NCBI GenBank assembly: GCA_016744375.1
Contig: JADGEM010000042.1
Coordinates: 1-42,550 of the forward strand
From: Gammaproteobacteria bacterium
GTDB lineage: Bacteria > Pseudomonadota > Gammaproteobacteria > GRL18
Direction: 5' to 3'
Length of the DNA: 42,550 nucleotides
Under the pieces are notes generated by a model. That model had not been told where the DNA came from, did not search any database, and was given only the letters and a program-made list of their open reading frames with translations. The position numbers and the translations under genes are program-made. Shown in pieces: positions 26,509-35,200 of the stretch (positions within the stretch are counted from its first letter, which is position 1; every line of letters begins with the position of its first letter).

Positions 26509-27687
26509 TTAGATGGAAGCCCCAGACTTTATGCGTTTGTAGTCTGCAGCAAACAATAATGCAACAGGAAGCCATACAAGAAACCAGACTTCTTTAGGGC
26601 GTGATATAAAATTAGTACCTTCTGTTAAGCCCGCAGCCATGCCATACAAAAGAACGCCAACACCAATGTGGGCTAGTTTTGATGTTTTATTTTTCAGCCC
26701 TGTTACTAAAAGAGTGGCAATAAAAGCCAACCATAGAAGCAAGCCCATCATCCCTAAATTGTAGAGCAAGCCTATATACAGGCTGTGTGTATCACTAAAA
26801 TTAGCTTGAATTTCTTCGATATAAATTAAAATACCGGTTCCAAATCCAGCGCCAAAAACAGGTTTATCCGCTACTTCTTCAAGAACAACAGTCCAGATTT
26901 CAGGACGAAAAGACAAACCACGTTCAGTTAGAATCTCATAATTTAGTGTAAAATAAGTGATTGCAAAAACGATAAGAGTAGAAATAAAGTAAAGCACAAA
27001 TTTATTTCTATATACCCAAAGTAAATATAGAAAAACGCAAGATAAAGCAACAAGTGGCGTTCTTGACTTGGTTAAAATAACAAAGCTCAAGAGCCCTGCA
27101 AAAATAATCAGAAGAATGCTGTCTTTTTTCCAGTCTCTTTTAACAGACAAAAAGTAAATCATAACAATGACAGTAAAGACACCATAGACATGTGATGACA
27201 ATAAAGGGTTTGAAAGATTGCCCTGGCCAATGATGCCATTTCCCTCGTAATAATTACTCACAAAAACAAAATAATGCTCTGGAAAACTATAATATGCCAC
27301 CAATGCAAAAACATAAGCAGACAGCAGCAATATTTTTATTATTATCTCTTCATCTTTATTCGCAAGCAGCACCAACCCTATAATAAAGAACAGAATAATA
27401 AAGACACGTTTTAATAGCTTTAAGTCTATAACCTGGGGGTCATTCCACAACAAACTGAGCGAGAGATATGTCAAAAAAAGTAATAATAATCTAAATGATA
27501 AAGAAGACCATAAAGTCACCCAAAGATCTTTATCAGTCATACTCAAAAAAAGAGCAGGAAGAATGAAAAAAAGATAAGTCAGAGAGTGATACGCTCCCAT
27601 ACTGGAAAAATACAACATTCCAGTTAAAGCAAAAAACAAACCCATGGGTAAAATATAGTGGGAAAGAACGAGGTGAAATTTATTCAT
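26509..27687 (-). CDS. O-antigen ligase / PglL-like polytopic membrane protein (Wzy_C)
   Basis: Polytopic inner-membrane protein of 392 aa with about ten to twelve hydrophobic helices. The periplasmic loop contains 'RPEIWTVVLEEVADKPVFGAGFGTG' and 'DTHSLYIGLLYNLGMMGLLLWL', the Wzy_C signature with its conserved His shared by O-antigen ligases (WaaL), polymerases (Wzy) and O-oligosaccharyltransferases (PglL). These three roles cannot be separated by eye. I use the ATG at 27687; the in-frame codon at 27693 is TTG. It heads the glycan operon, and no obvious strong ribosome site is present. Given the small pgl-type gene set behind it, a PglL-like protein O-glycosylation role is attractive. Confidence 0.82.
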   Translation of the reverse strand: MNKFHLVLSHYILPMGLFFALTGMLYFSSMGAYHSLTYLFFILPALFLSMTDKDLWVTLWSSLSFRLLLLFLTYLSLSLLWNDPQVIDLKLLKRVFIILFFIIGLVLLANKDEEIIIKILLLSAYVFALVAYYSFPEHYFVFVSNYYEGNGIIGQGNLSNPLLSSHVYGVFTVIVMIYFLSVKRDWKKDSILLIIFAGLLSFVILTKSRTPLVALSCVFLYLLWVYRNKFVLYFISTLIVFAITYFTLNYEILTERGLSFRPEIWTVVLEEVADKPVFGAGFGTGILIYIEEIQANFSDTHSLYIGLLYNLGMMGLLLWLAFIATLLVTGLKNKTSKLAHIGVGVLLYGMAAGLTEGTNFISRPKEVWFLVWLPVALLFAADYKRIKSGASI

Positions 27688-27693
27688 TTTCAA

Positions 27694-28025
27694 ATACCAT
27701 TGATTATCAATAACCTACCACATACTTATAGGTAGCATTTAAGAATTTTACCATTTAGATTCAGTAACGTAACTATTAATTTTGAATTTCAAAATTGGGT
27801 TCCACTCCAAATTGATAAAGCCCTATCTGTACCACCTGTATCCCTCGGCGATGAATAATTGGGGACCTTCATCATCTGAAGTCAGCTGGATGTTGTACCA
27901 CGAAATGTTTAACATTGCACTGTAGATAACTCCCTGACTTCAATTTCTTCAGTACAGGATGGTATCCAGGCACCCTTAATCGATAAGATGATGCTGTATG
28001 CACAAATGCAGTATATAGATAATTT
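27694..28025. other. Gene-free region upstream of the IS110 remnant and glycan operon
   Basis: This stretch has no convincing coding frame. Its left part (27694-27780) is AT-rich and must hold the promoter of the minus-strand glycan operon; the short inverted pair CCTAC...GTAGG-like at 27715-27735 is the only structure I see. The right part (27780-28025) is less AT-rich and leads into an IS110-type transposase start, so it may be the remains of the element's left end, where intact IS110 elements encode a bridge RNA. One copy of a near-repeat (27961-27979) is in this part. Confidence 0.4.
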
Positions 28026-28289
28026 ATGAGTAAATTTATTGGTATTGATGTCAGTAAAGATCATGTCGATGTGTGCTGCTTACAAGATGCTTCGAGAGGC
28101 AATAAAAAACGAAAACTTTTAAAAACCAGCTCCAACTATTTTCAGAAATAAGTTAAAGGCAATGATGCATCGTTTAGGTGCTTTAGAGAAAGGTTGTCAG
28201 CGAGAAAAAAACTGCATAGAAGCCAGCCAAATTGTGCTTAACCTCTGTTTCTGCAAGCAGACATAACATAGGTATCAAGGCACAGTTAA
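27961..28289. repeat. Imperfect direct repeats flanking the IS110 remnant
   Basis: GGTATCCAGGCACCCTTAA at 27961-27979 and GGTATCAAGGCACAGTTAA at 28271-28289 agree at 16 of 19 positions in the same orientation and bracket the transposase relic. They could be related ends or internal repeats of the original element, or remains of a duplicated target. Chance similarity is unlikely but not excluded. Confidence 0.45.
28026..28258 (+). pseudogene. IS110-family transposase remnant
   Basis: From an ATG at 28026 the frame reads MSKFIGIDVSKDHVDVCCLQ, the hallmark N-terminus of the DEDD domain of IS110 transposases with the first catalytic Asp, and stops at 28149-28151 after 41 codons. Directly after that stop the same frame encodes 'LKAMMHRLGALEKGCQREKN', which resembles the IS110 segment that normally lies about one hundred residues later, and continues to about 28258. 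The middle of the RuvC-like domain and the entire C-terminal serine domain are missing. The element is therefore an inactive, internally deleted relic on the plus strand between two minus-strand operons. Confidence 0.75.
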
Positions 28290-28339
28290 GTTAAGTGTCG
28301 AGATATATTGGAACTCTATTTTTTTAGATATGAAAAAAT

Positions 28340-28921
28340 TTATTCTTCTATGTAGAACTCAATCTTAGCTTCTTTTATACTGTAACCCGCCGTACCAATA
28401 TCGGTTTTTTTTCCTTCAAGTTGTATTTGACCAGAGACCCAGACAGGTTCAAATGAATCCTCGAGTTTTATACCTTTGTCTAAAGTAGTCTTTACCAGTA
28501 CAGTTTGGTTAACTGGTGGTGCCGGTACATGGATACAAGCGCCAAAATAGGGCACTAATAAAAATTCGGTAATGATACCATTTTGATAGCTAAGTGGTGC
28601 AATAAATCCAGACAGTTTGATCCATTTATTTTGGAGTGATTCATTTAATGGTGCATTGTCTAACTCGTAATAAATTTTTGAAAAGACCTCGCCCAGCTCA
28701 GGACTATTTTCTTCTAAGCTGTCAATCTGTTCCTGATATTTACTAATTATTGCCTCTTCAGTATGAGATGACGCAACCAAATTATCCCAGTCAATGGTGG
28801 CAATCGTTTCCACTTGCAGTGGTTCTTTGGAGGAAATTTGATTGGCAGTATTTTGATTGCTTTTTTCACAAGCAAACAGGATTAAAAATAGGGATAAGAA
28901 GCAAATTTTTTTTAAATTCAT
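28340..28921 (-). CDS. DUF3299 lipoprotein of the zinc locus (ZrgD-like)
   Basis: Predicted lipoprotein of 193 aa. A signal segment ends in lipobox LFAC with C18 as the lipidated residue. The conserved DUF3299 core is 'KWIKLSGFIAPLSYQNG', 'FLLVPYFGACIHVPAPPVNQTVLVK' and 'PVWVSGQI', whose Cys-Ile-His could bind metal. DUF3299 proteins recur beside DUF2796 (ZrgA) and a MacB-like ABC pair in zinc-regulated loci such as the zrg locus of Vibrio. It is the last gene of the zur operon, three bases after the permease. Biochemical role unknown; delivery or sensing of zinc in the periplasm is an inference. Confidence 0.85.
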   Translation of the reverse strand: MNLKKICFLSLFLILFACEKSNQNTANQISSKEPLQVETIATIDWDNLVASSHTEEAIISKYQEQIDSLEENSPELGEVFSKIYYELDNAPLNESLQNKWIKLSGFIAPLSYQNGIITEFLLVPYFGACIHVPAPPVNQTVLVKTTLDKGIKLEDSFEPVWVSGQIQLEGKKTDIGTAGYSIKEAKIEFYIEE

Positions 28922-28924
28922 AGC

Positions 28925-30181
28925 TTATATTTTTACCATCAGACCATCTTGAAGTGAACGTTTGTAAGCAATAAATCCAGGAATCAAGCTTAATAGTATA
29001 CTCAGTAATACAGCGATAAGAAATATTAAGAGCTGTTGTGTATCAGGTGGGTTAAGCATCAAGTGTATTCCGTAATTGTTTGCTATAAAAGACTGTAATA
29101 TCTTTAGTATAGCGTATAATAAACCGGTCCCCAGTAAACACCCTGTAACAACAACAAACATACTTTCCAACATAAAGAGCACGATGACATGATAAGCGTG
29201 TGCACCGACAGCTCTGAGTACTGCCATTTCGCGGCGGCGCTCATTTAATGTTGTCAATAGAGTGGTCAATAAGCCCATTAAGCCTGTCATTAAAACCAGA
29301 GCAGAAACGACCATCAATACTTGTTCAAACTGACCTACGGTTTGCCACAAATAGGCCAGAGTTGAGCCGGGTATGATTGCTGATAATGGCTCATTATGAT
29401 ATTGATTAATTTCCCGTTGCAGGCGAAAAATAGTCATCTTATTTTCCAGGCCAAGCATAAAAGCGGTAATACTTTTAGGTTCCAGACCCATTTTAGCAGC
29501 TTTATCAGCTGAAATTTTTATCGGTGAGCGGGTGCCAGATTGCCAATCAATATGGATGGCTTCTATCCCTTCTAAAGAAACAAGCACTGTGCGATCAACT
29601 GGAGTATTGGTTTTGTTTAAAATTCCGACAATACGAAAAGGTTTATCATCATGCTGAGCCTGTTTGAGTGCAGCAAGGCCATGACTGAGAATAATTTCAT
29701 CACCTAATTTATAGCGAAGTGCCTGAGCAACATCATAGCCAATAACGGCATCGTAGAGCATCATAAAAGGAGAGCCTTGCTGAAACTGTAAGCTTTGTGC
29801 ATTGGCGTAGCGATAGTAACGAAAATAATCACTATTAGTGCCCATGACACGAAAACCACGATGGGAATCACCTAAGGAGACAGGTACAGCCCATTTGACA
29901 TTTTTCTGGGCTTTGATGTGCTGATAGGTTTTATATGAAACATTATTGGTTGCATTGCCAATATGAAAAATACTATACAATAATAAGTTGACAGGGCTAC
30001 TTCGTGCGCCAACGATTAAGTCTGTTTGCGAAATGGTATTGATAAAGGTGTTTTTTGCTTGTTTGCGTATGTTGTCCACGCCCAATAATAATAAGATACT
30101 CATTGCAATTGAAAATATGGCCAGTGATAAACTGATTTTTCGATTCCAGGCACTTTTTATTGCGATAGTTAATAATCTCAT
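28925..30181 (-). CDS. MacB/FtsX-type ABC permease of the zinc locus
   Basis: Inner-membrane permease of 418 aa in the type VII ABC (MacB/LolCE/FtsX) class. One N-terminal helix (about 16-36) is followed by a large periplasmic MacB-like domain (about 40-280) and three helices grouped at the C-terminus (about 285-310, 330-360, 380-405). 'NERRREMAVLRAVGA' between TM2 and TM3 is the coupling helix. Such proteins usually act by mechanotransmission on periplasmic or lipoprotein partners rather than moving ions across the membrane, so direct zinc import is not a given. It lies six bases after the ATPase gene. Confidence 0.88.
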   Translation of the reverse strand: MRLLTIAIKSAWNRKISLSLAIFSIAMSILLLLGVDNIRKQAKNTFINTISQTDLIVGARSSPVNLLLYSIFHIGNATNNVSYKTYQHIKAQKNVKWAVPVSLGDSHRGFRVMGTNSDYFRYYRYANAQSLQFQQGSPFMMLYDAVIGYDVAQALRYKLGDEIILSHGLAALKQAQHDDKPFRIVGILNKTNTPVDRTVLVSLEGIEAIHIDWQSGTRSPIKISADKAAKMGLEPKSITAFMLGLENKMTIFRLQREINQYHNEPLSAIIPGSTLAYLWQTVGQFEQVLMVVSALVLMTGLMGLLTTLLTTLNERRREMAVLRAVGAHAYHVIVLFMLESMFVVVTGCLLGTGLLYAILKILQSFIANNYGIHLMLNPPDTQQLLIFLIAVLLSILLSLIPGFIAYKRSLQDGLMVKI

Positions 30182-30187
30182 AAGATA

Positions 30188-30889
30188 TTATACTGCAGCC
30201 AAGTCAGAATTTATTCTATTAATTTCTGATAATTCAATTTTGTGTGGAAAATATTGCGCCATATATGAATCATGGCTGACAAACACCACGGTGCTGCCCT
30301 GTTTGTCTGCTTCTAAAAATAATAGATCTAAGAAACGTTTGCGGTTATTGGAATCCAGAGCAGATGTGGGCTCATCGGCAATAATTATTTTCGGCTGTCC
30401 TATTAAGGCACGTGCCATTGCGACTCGCTGCTGCTGGCCTGTACTAAGCGTATTGACTGCTTTGTTAAAAAGATTCTCAGGAATATCTAACTCATTTAAT
30501 AAACGCTTCGCCATTTGACTGGTGTTTCCAGCCAAATGCTTTCGTTGTTTAGAAAACCAGCAGGGTAGTTGTACATTTTCTAACAAAGATAAGTAAGGCA
30601 ATAAATTAAATTGCTGAAAAATTACCCCCAGTTCATCGACTCGAAACTGATCTCGTTGAATGACTGACATCTTTTGCAAAGATTTACCCAGTATCTTCAC
30701 ATCCCCTGAAGAAGCTTGATTAATGCCTGTGATAATATTGAGCAGGGTGGTTTTCCCACTGCCGCTGCTGCCCTGAATAAAAAGGTGTTTGCCTTCATAC
30801 ACCTGCAAGTTCTCAATGTTTAAAATATCCTTAGCCTGTGTTGAATAACGAAAGCGTATATTACTTAGATGGATGACTGGCTTGTTCAT
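30188..30889 (-). CDS. ABC transporter ATPase (LolD/MacB-like)
   Basis: Cytoplasmic ATPase subunit of 233 aa for the adjacent permease. Walker A GSSGSGKTT is at residues 40-48. The Q-loop lies in 'GVIFQQFNLLPYLSLLENV', the signature is 'LSTGQQQRVAMARAL' (about 143-157), Walker B and D-loop are 'IIIADEPTSALD', and the H-loop is 'VFVSHD'. The short length and 'FQQFNLLP' are typical of LolD/MacB-type ATPases. It sits six bases after the DUF2796 gene in the zur operon, so expression should rise when zinc is scarce. Confidence 0.92.
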   Translation of the reverse strand: MNKPVIHLSNIRFRYSTQAKDILNIENLQVYEGKHLFIQGSSGSGKTTLLNIITGINQASSGDVKILGKSLQKMSVIQRDQFRVDELGVIFQQFNLLPYLSLLENVQLPCWFSKQRKHLAGNTSQMAKRLLNELDIPENLFNKAVNTLSTGQQQRVAMARALIGQPKIIIADEPTSALDSNNRKRFLDLLFLEADKQGSTVVFVSHDSYMAQYFPHKIELSEINRINSDLAAV

Positions 30890-30895
30890 AAAAAA

Positions 30896-31474
30896 TTATT
30901 GGTTAAATTCAATAAGAGTATCTGCCTGGGTCAGCGTTTTAGCTGATTGTTTTTTTTCATTGACCCACTGTACCTGCAGGATTTCAATGTTAGGAAAATG
31001 TTTAAATAAACCTTTAGTATCAATGCCATTTAAGTACTGAGATTGTTGACAATGGTAGGAGTAAGATACAGTTATGTCTGTATGTTCTTCATGCTCCTCA
31101 TGTTCTTCATGCTCCTCATGTTCTTCATGTTCTTCATGCTCTTCATGTTCTTCATGTTCTTTATTCTCCCCGGACTCAAAAGGGTTTTCAATCTGAACCT
31201 GTTTTAATGTGCATTCAGCTTGTGCTGGAACGATATATAAATTCTCCGCTTGCTCCAGCAAGGACAGACTGTCGGTCAGCTGTTGTTGTTGTGCTTCGGT
31301 TTTTGGTTGATGCTCAAATCCTAGAATATTGTTGGCAGGGCTGTGCAGTTCAATTACAAATTGTTGATTTGACATAACAACATCTAATAATGCTATACCA
31401 TGTTGATGTGCTGATTCGGCATAAGAAAAACTGGATGTCATTACAAATGATAAAAAGCAAACTGATTTATACAT
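30896..31474 (-). CDS. zrgA: ZrgA-family (DUF2796) periplasmic zinc protein with EEH array
   Basis: Secreted protein of 192 aa. A signal peptide ends 'SYAES' at about residue 20, followed by 'HQHGIALLDVVMSNQQFVIELHSPANNILGFEH', the DUF2796 start. A Glu/His array of eight or so Glu-Glu-His triplets covers about 104-131, likely a zinc-capturing loop. The C-terminal part 'YHCQQSQYLNGIDTKGLFKHFPNIEILQVQW' closes the fold. ZrgA-type proteins are associated with zinc uptake in Vibrio. A GAGG site precedes the ATG and the zur stop lies 14 bases upstream. Function is inferred from family, His content, operon partners and the Zur operator. Confidence 0.88.
   Translation of the reverse strand: MYKSVCFLSFVMTSSFSYAESAHQHGIALLDVVMSNQQFVIELHSPANNILGFEHQPKTEAQQQQLTDSLSLLEQAENLYIVPAQAECTLKQVQIENPFESGENKEHEEHEEHEEHEEHEEHEEHEEHEEHTDITVSYSYHCQQSQYLNGIDTKGLFKHFPNIEILQVQWVNEKKQSAKTLTQADTLIEFNQ
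31084..31164 (-). repeat. 9-bp tandem repeat encoding Glu-Glu-His
   Basis: Nine consecutive 9-base units run from 31084 to 31164, alternating between the forms GTTCTTCAT, GCTCCTCAT and GCTCTTCAT (plus strand), with the last unit degenerate (GTTCTTTAT). Differences between units are synonymous except at the end, which suggests selection for the Glu-Glu-His peptide. The unit length is a multiple of three, so copy number can vary without breaking the frame. Confidence 0.9.
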
Positions 31475-31488
31475 ATTTTAACCTCGGG

Positions 31489-31962
31489 TTAGTGTAGGTT
31501 CTGGCAACTAATACACACGCCATGCAGTTCTAATTGCTGGCGTTGTAATTTAAAACCTGAGGCAGCAATATTGGCCTCTAATTCAGAGGCCAGTAATTTT
31601 CCAATACTTATTTCTTCAACTTGATGACAAGTATCACAAATTAATAATTGTGGTATTTCATGTGCGTGATGGCATGTGATATGTGAACAGACAATATACT
31701 GGCTGCTACTGATTAATTTATGTACAAACTGGGCATGGATTAAAAAATCCAGCATTCGATAGACCGATACGGCAGAAATACTTTGATTATATTGAGTTTT
31801 GTATTCAGCCATAATGTCATATGCTGATAGTGATTTATTCTCATTTAGCATCAATTGAAGCACGTTGCTACGTTTCGTTGTAAAGCGTAAACCCTGCTGT
31901 TGGCATTGCTTCTGAGCAGCCTGTAAAACTTCTTGTGTATTTTTATTTAAAATGTGTTTCAT
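31489..31962 (-). CDS. zur: Zur, Fur-family zinc-responsive repressor
   Basis: Fur-superfamily repressor of 157 aa. The winged-helix half contains 'GLRFTTKRSNVLQLML' and the recognition region 'SAVSVYRMLDFLIHAQFV'. The dimerisation half has 'SHITCHHAHEIPQLLICDTCHQVEEI' and ends 'LHGVCISCQ'. The paired cysteines C109/C112 and C150/C153 form the structural zinc site expected of Zur, and the His-rich stretch could form the sensing site. Zur rather than Fur is preferred because the operon that follows is a zinc locus and a Zur-like palindrome lies 30 bases upstream of the start. It is the first gene of the operon and so probably represses itself. Confidence 0.9.
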   Translation of the reverse strand: MKHILNKNTQEVLQAAQKQCQQQGLRFTTKRSNVLQLMLNENKSLSAYDIMAEYKTQYNQSISAVSVYRMLDFLIHAQFVHKLISSSQYIVCSHITCHHAHEIPQLLICDTCHQVEEISIGKLLASELEANIAASGFKLQRQQLELHGVCISCQNLH

Positions 31963-31991
31963 TGGTTTTTATCGGATAATTAACAAACAGT

Positions 31992-32011
31992 TGTAATGTT
32001 ACAACATTACA
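31992..32011. promoter_or_regulatory. Zur operator upstream of zur
   Basis: TGTAATGTT-AC-AACATTACA is a 20-base palindrome with perfect 9-base arms, closely resembling proteobacterial Zur sites of the form TGTTATAnTATAACA. It lies 30-49 bases before the zur start and covers the -10 region of the predicted promoter, the right place for repression by zinc-loaded Zur. Confidence 0.8.
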
Positions 32012-32024
32012 TTATTTTCTGCAA
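31996..32024 (-). promoter_or_regulatory. Predicted promoter of the zur operon
   Basis: On the minus strand, TTGCAG (plus positions 32019-32024) and TAACAT (31996-32001) are separated by 17 bases, giving a sigma70-like promoter with 4 of 6 matches in the -10 box. The -10 box lies inside the Zur palindrome. This is a prediction by eye. Confidence 0.45.
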
Positions 32025-32283
32025 GCAGGAATAATACTAAGTCAACTCTCATAGAATGAGCACCTAAATCTAGATAAATATTTTAAATTTCATATAGATC
32101 ATAGAATAATTTTTTAATATAGAGCTCAATATGCCCCCTTACACTTTTACCTTCTGAAGCAAACGCACATTTAAATACTGATTTCAGGCATTCCCAGCGA
32201 TTCATTAATGATGTAATTTTGCATTATCAAAGGCCATTATTTTATCACAACTCCGATAGATACCTTTATTCTCCTGGATAGTC
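32012..32283. other. Gene-free region between zur promoter and RND operon end
   Basis: AT-rich DNA following the RND operon stop. I find no coding frame longer than a few codons, no strong terminator hairpin and no transposase motif. It can only be described as the 3' flank of the efflux operon and the upstream flank of the zur promoter. Confidence 0.4.
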
Positions 32284-35200
32284 TTATGAGGCGTATTTTA
32301 ATTTAAACCACTCAAAAAATTGTTCAACCAAGGAATAAGCGACAGGGACAACAATTAATGTCAGCAATGTTGATGTGGTCATACCACCAATCACAGCAAC
32401 TGCAAGTGGACCATTGGTATCTGAACCGGCACCAATGCCAAATGCGGCAGGAAGCAAAGCCAGTATCATAGTCAAAGAAGTCATTAAAACTGGGCGCATA
32501 CGAATGGGACAGGCATTCAATAAGGCTTCCTGAATGGACTCCCCTCGAGCTCGTAGTTGATTAGTCAAATCAATTAACAAAATAGAATTTTTGGCCACCA
32601 GACCAACCAATAATACCAGGCCAATCATAGAATAGATATTAAGACTATGGCCTGTTAACCAGAGCCCTGCCACACCACCAATAATGGCCAGAGGTTGTGC
32701 GATCATAATAATTAATGGTTGAATAAAGGAATTAAATTGACTGGCCAAGCCCATATAGACCAATATCGTACCGGTGACAAAAGCAAATAATAAATACCCA
32801 ATTGTTTTTCCAAATTCTTCTGCCCGGCCTATCATTTTCACATTATAGGTCGGTGGTAATAAATCATGGGCGAGAGTTTCAACAATAGAAACCGCTTTGT
32901 CTAGCGCAGTTGTAGGCGCAGCAAAGAACGTCGCTGCATATTGCAAGTCAAATTTTGAGACTGTTTCAGCACCTAATTTTTCTTCAAAATAGGCAATCGT
33001 ATCCAGCCGGATCATTTCTCCGTCTTTGGCCCGCAAATAGATGAGTGATAAATCATCCTCACCTGTTAGCAAATACTGCTGTGCTTTTAAACGAATATCA
33101 TAACGTTCACCATCACCTGGCTCATCATTATATTTTGCAATATCAATTCCCCCGGCCAATAAATTAACTGCCATGGCTATATCAGCGGTTGAGATTCCTA
33201 AATCAGCTGCTAAAACACGGTCCACCCTTAATCGTAATTGAGGTAAATTAAGTTGTAGGTTCATATCGACCGTACCCAGCTCTGAGTACGTTCCAAGCTG
33301 AAATCTTAACTTTTCAGCCAGTTCAGCCACTTTAAGTAAGTTTGGTCCTTGTAATACAAACTGTAAAGGTTCACCCCTTTGCCCCCCAACAACTGGTATT
33401 GGGGAAGCGAATGCCTCAATACCCGGAATCTTATTGAGCTCCTGGCTAATTTTAACAATCAGTTGTGATTGATGAATTGAACGTTGTTCTTTATCCGTTA
33501 AAGTGACAAAGATACTACCCTGATTAACTTTTCCCTGCTGTCCAGAGCCAATGGTACTGAAGGTGTGTTTGATTTGTGAATATTGACTCAGCCTGGCTTC
33601 AATTTGTGTCAGTCTGTCCGATGTATAATCAATATTTGAACCTAAGGGTGCTTTAAAAGTAATAATAAAACGGCCAATGTCTTCCTCAGGCATAAAACCT
33701 TTACCTAATTGACTGAAAAAGAATCCTGTTGATGAAACAACCATTGAGGTTAAAATTAAAACAATAAGACGGTGTCTGAGTGAAAAGCCAAGAATGGTTT
33801 TGTAAAAACGCTCAAGCAGAAGAAAAAACTTTTCCAGTACATTATAAGTAAAACCATTGTTTTTACAGCTTCCCAGGTTTCTGGAACAGAGCATGGGTGT
33901 TAAAGTTACAGAAACAAATAATGAGACCAATACTCCCACAGTCACGGTCACTGCAAAAGGTTGAAGAAAACGACCAATGATCCCTTCCATAAAAATAACC
34001 GTGGCAAATAACGCGACTAAAGTAAACGATGAGGCAAGTACAGCAAAAACAACCTGATTGGAACCTTCTATAGCAGCTTCAACGGGATCACTTTCTTTTG
34101 TTTGTCGGTGACGGTAGACATTTTCTAAAACCACAATAGCATCATCAACCACCACTCCAATGAGTAGTAATAATCCTAATAACGTCATAATGTTAAAGGT
34201 ATAGCCGGAAAAATAAAGTACTGTTATTGCACCAAACAATGAAACAGGAATTGCTGTTGAGATAATTAAAGTGGCACGTATGCTGCGTAAGAAAAGCCAG
34301 ACAACAAAAGCGGCTAGCAGAGTGCCTTCAATAAGATGCTCTTTTAATGCATTAACAATGGATTTAACCACGCTGGCATTATTTGAGGCAACGGTTAACT
34401 TCATACCAGGTGGTAGATTGGGTAATATTTCATCATCAATTCGTTGTAGTACGGCATCGACAATAGCCACTGTATTTGAATTAGTCACTTTAATAATACC
34501 GATACCGACCCCTGGCTTGCCATCAAAACGAGCAATTTCTCGTAAATCAGATAAAGCGTCTTCAACTGTTGCAATATCTTTTATTCGAATAGGAGAGTCT
34601 TCACGATAAGCCACCAACATATTTTCAATGGTCTCAATTGAATGAAATTCTAAATCCAGGTTGATGAGTTTTTCACTGAATTGGCTGACAAGGTAGCCGC
34701 CAGACAACTTTAGATGTTCTTTTTCAAAAGCAGTTAAGATATCTTGTGATGTGATCTGATAAGCGGTTAATTGATCAATATTGAGGTTAACTCGTATTGT
34801 ACGTTCACGCTTTCCGCCAATTTGTACCTCACCAACACCATCAATGGTTTCCAGTCGTTTTTTTATGGTGTTTCTGACATACTGGTTAAGTTGCTGCAGT
34901 GTCCTGTCACCATCAAGAACCAGCCACAATATTGGATCAGCGCCTATTTCAACCTTAGCAACAATGGGTATCTCTGTGTCCTGAGGCAAATCATTGTTGA
35001 CCTGATTGATTTTAGCCTGTACTTCATTAAAAGCCGCATCCACATTCTTTTTTAAACTAAAACTCACCTGGATAGTTGAGATCCCTGGTGAAGAACTGGA
35101 CTGAATATGTTCAATACCTGGAATACTATTCACTGCAGATTCAATAATATTGGTAACAGATGTATCAATGACTTCTGGACTTGCCCCGGGTAAAGCTGTT

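Noticed and set aside
29988..30518. 176-residue plus-strand frame opposite the ABC permease/ATPase junction.
   Set aside because: Antisense to two well-supported genes and lacking recognisable domains.
31081..31170. Short repeated units here considered as a CRISPR-like array.
   Set aside because: Units are only nine bases, contiguous without spacers, and clearly coding Glu-Glu-His.
32012..32283. Possible insertion-sequence remnant between zur and the RND operon.
   Set aside because: No transposase motif or inverted ends could be found in any frame.
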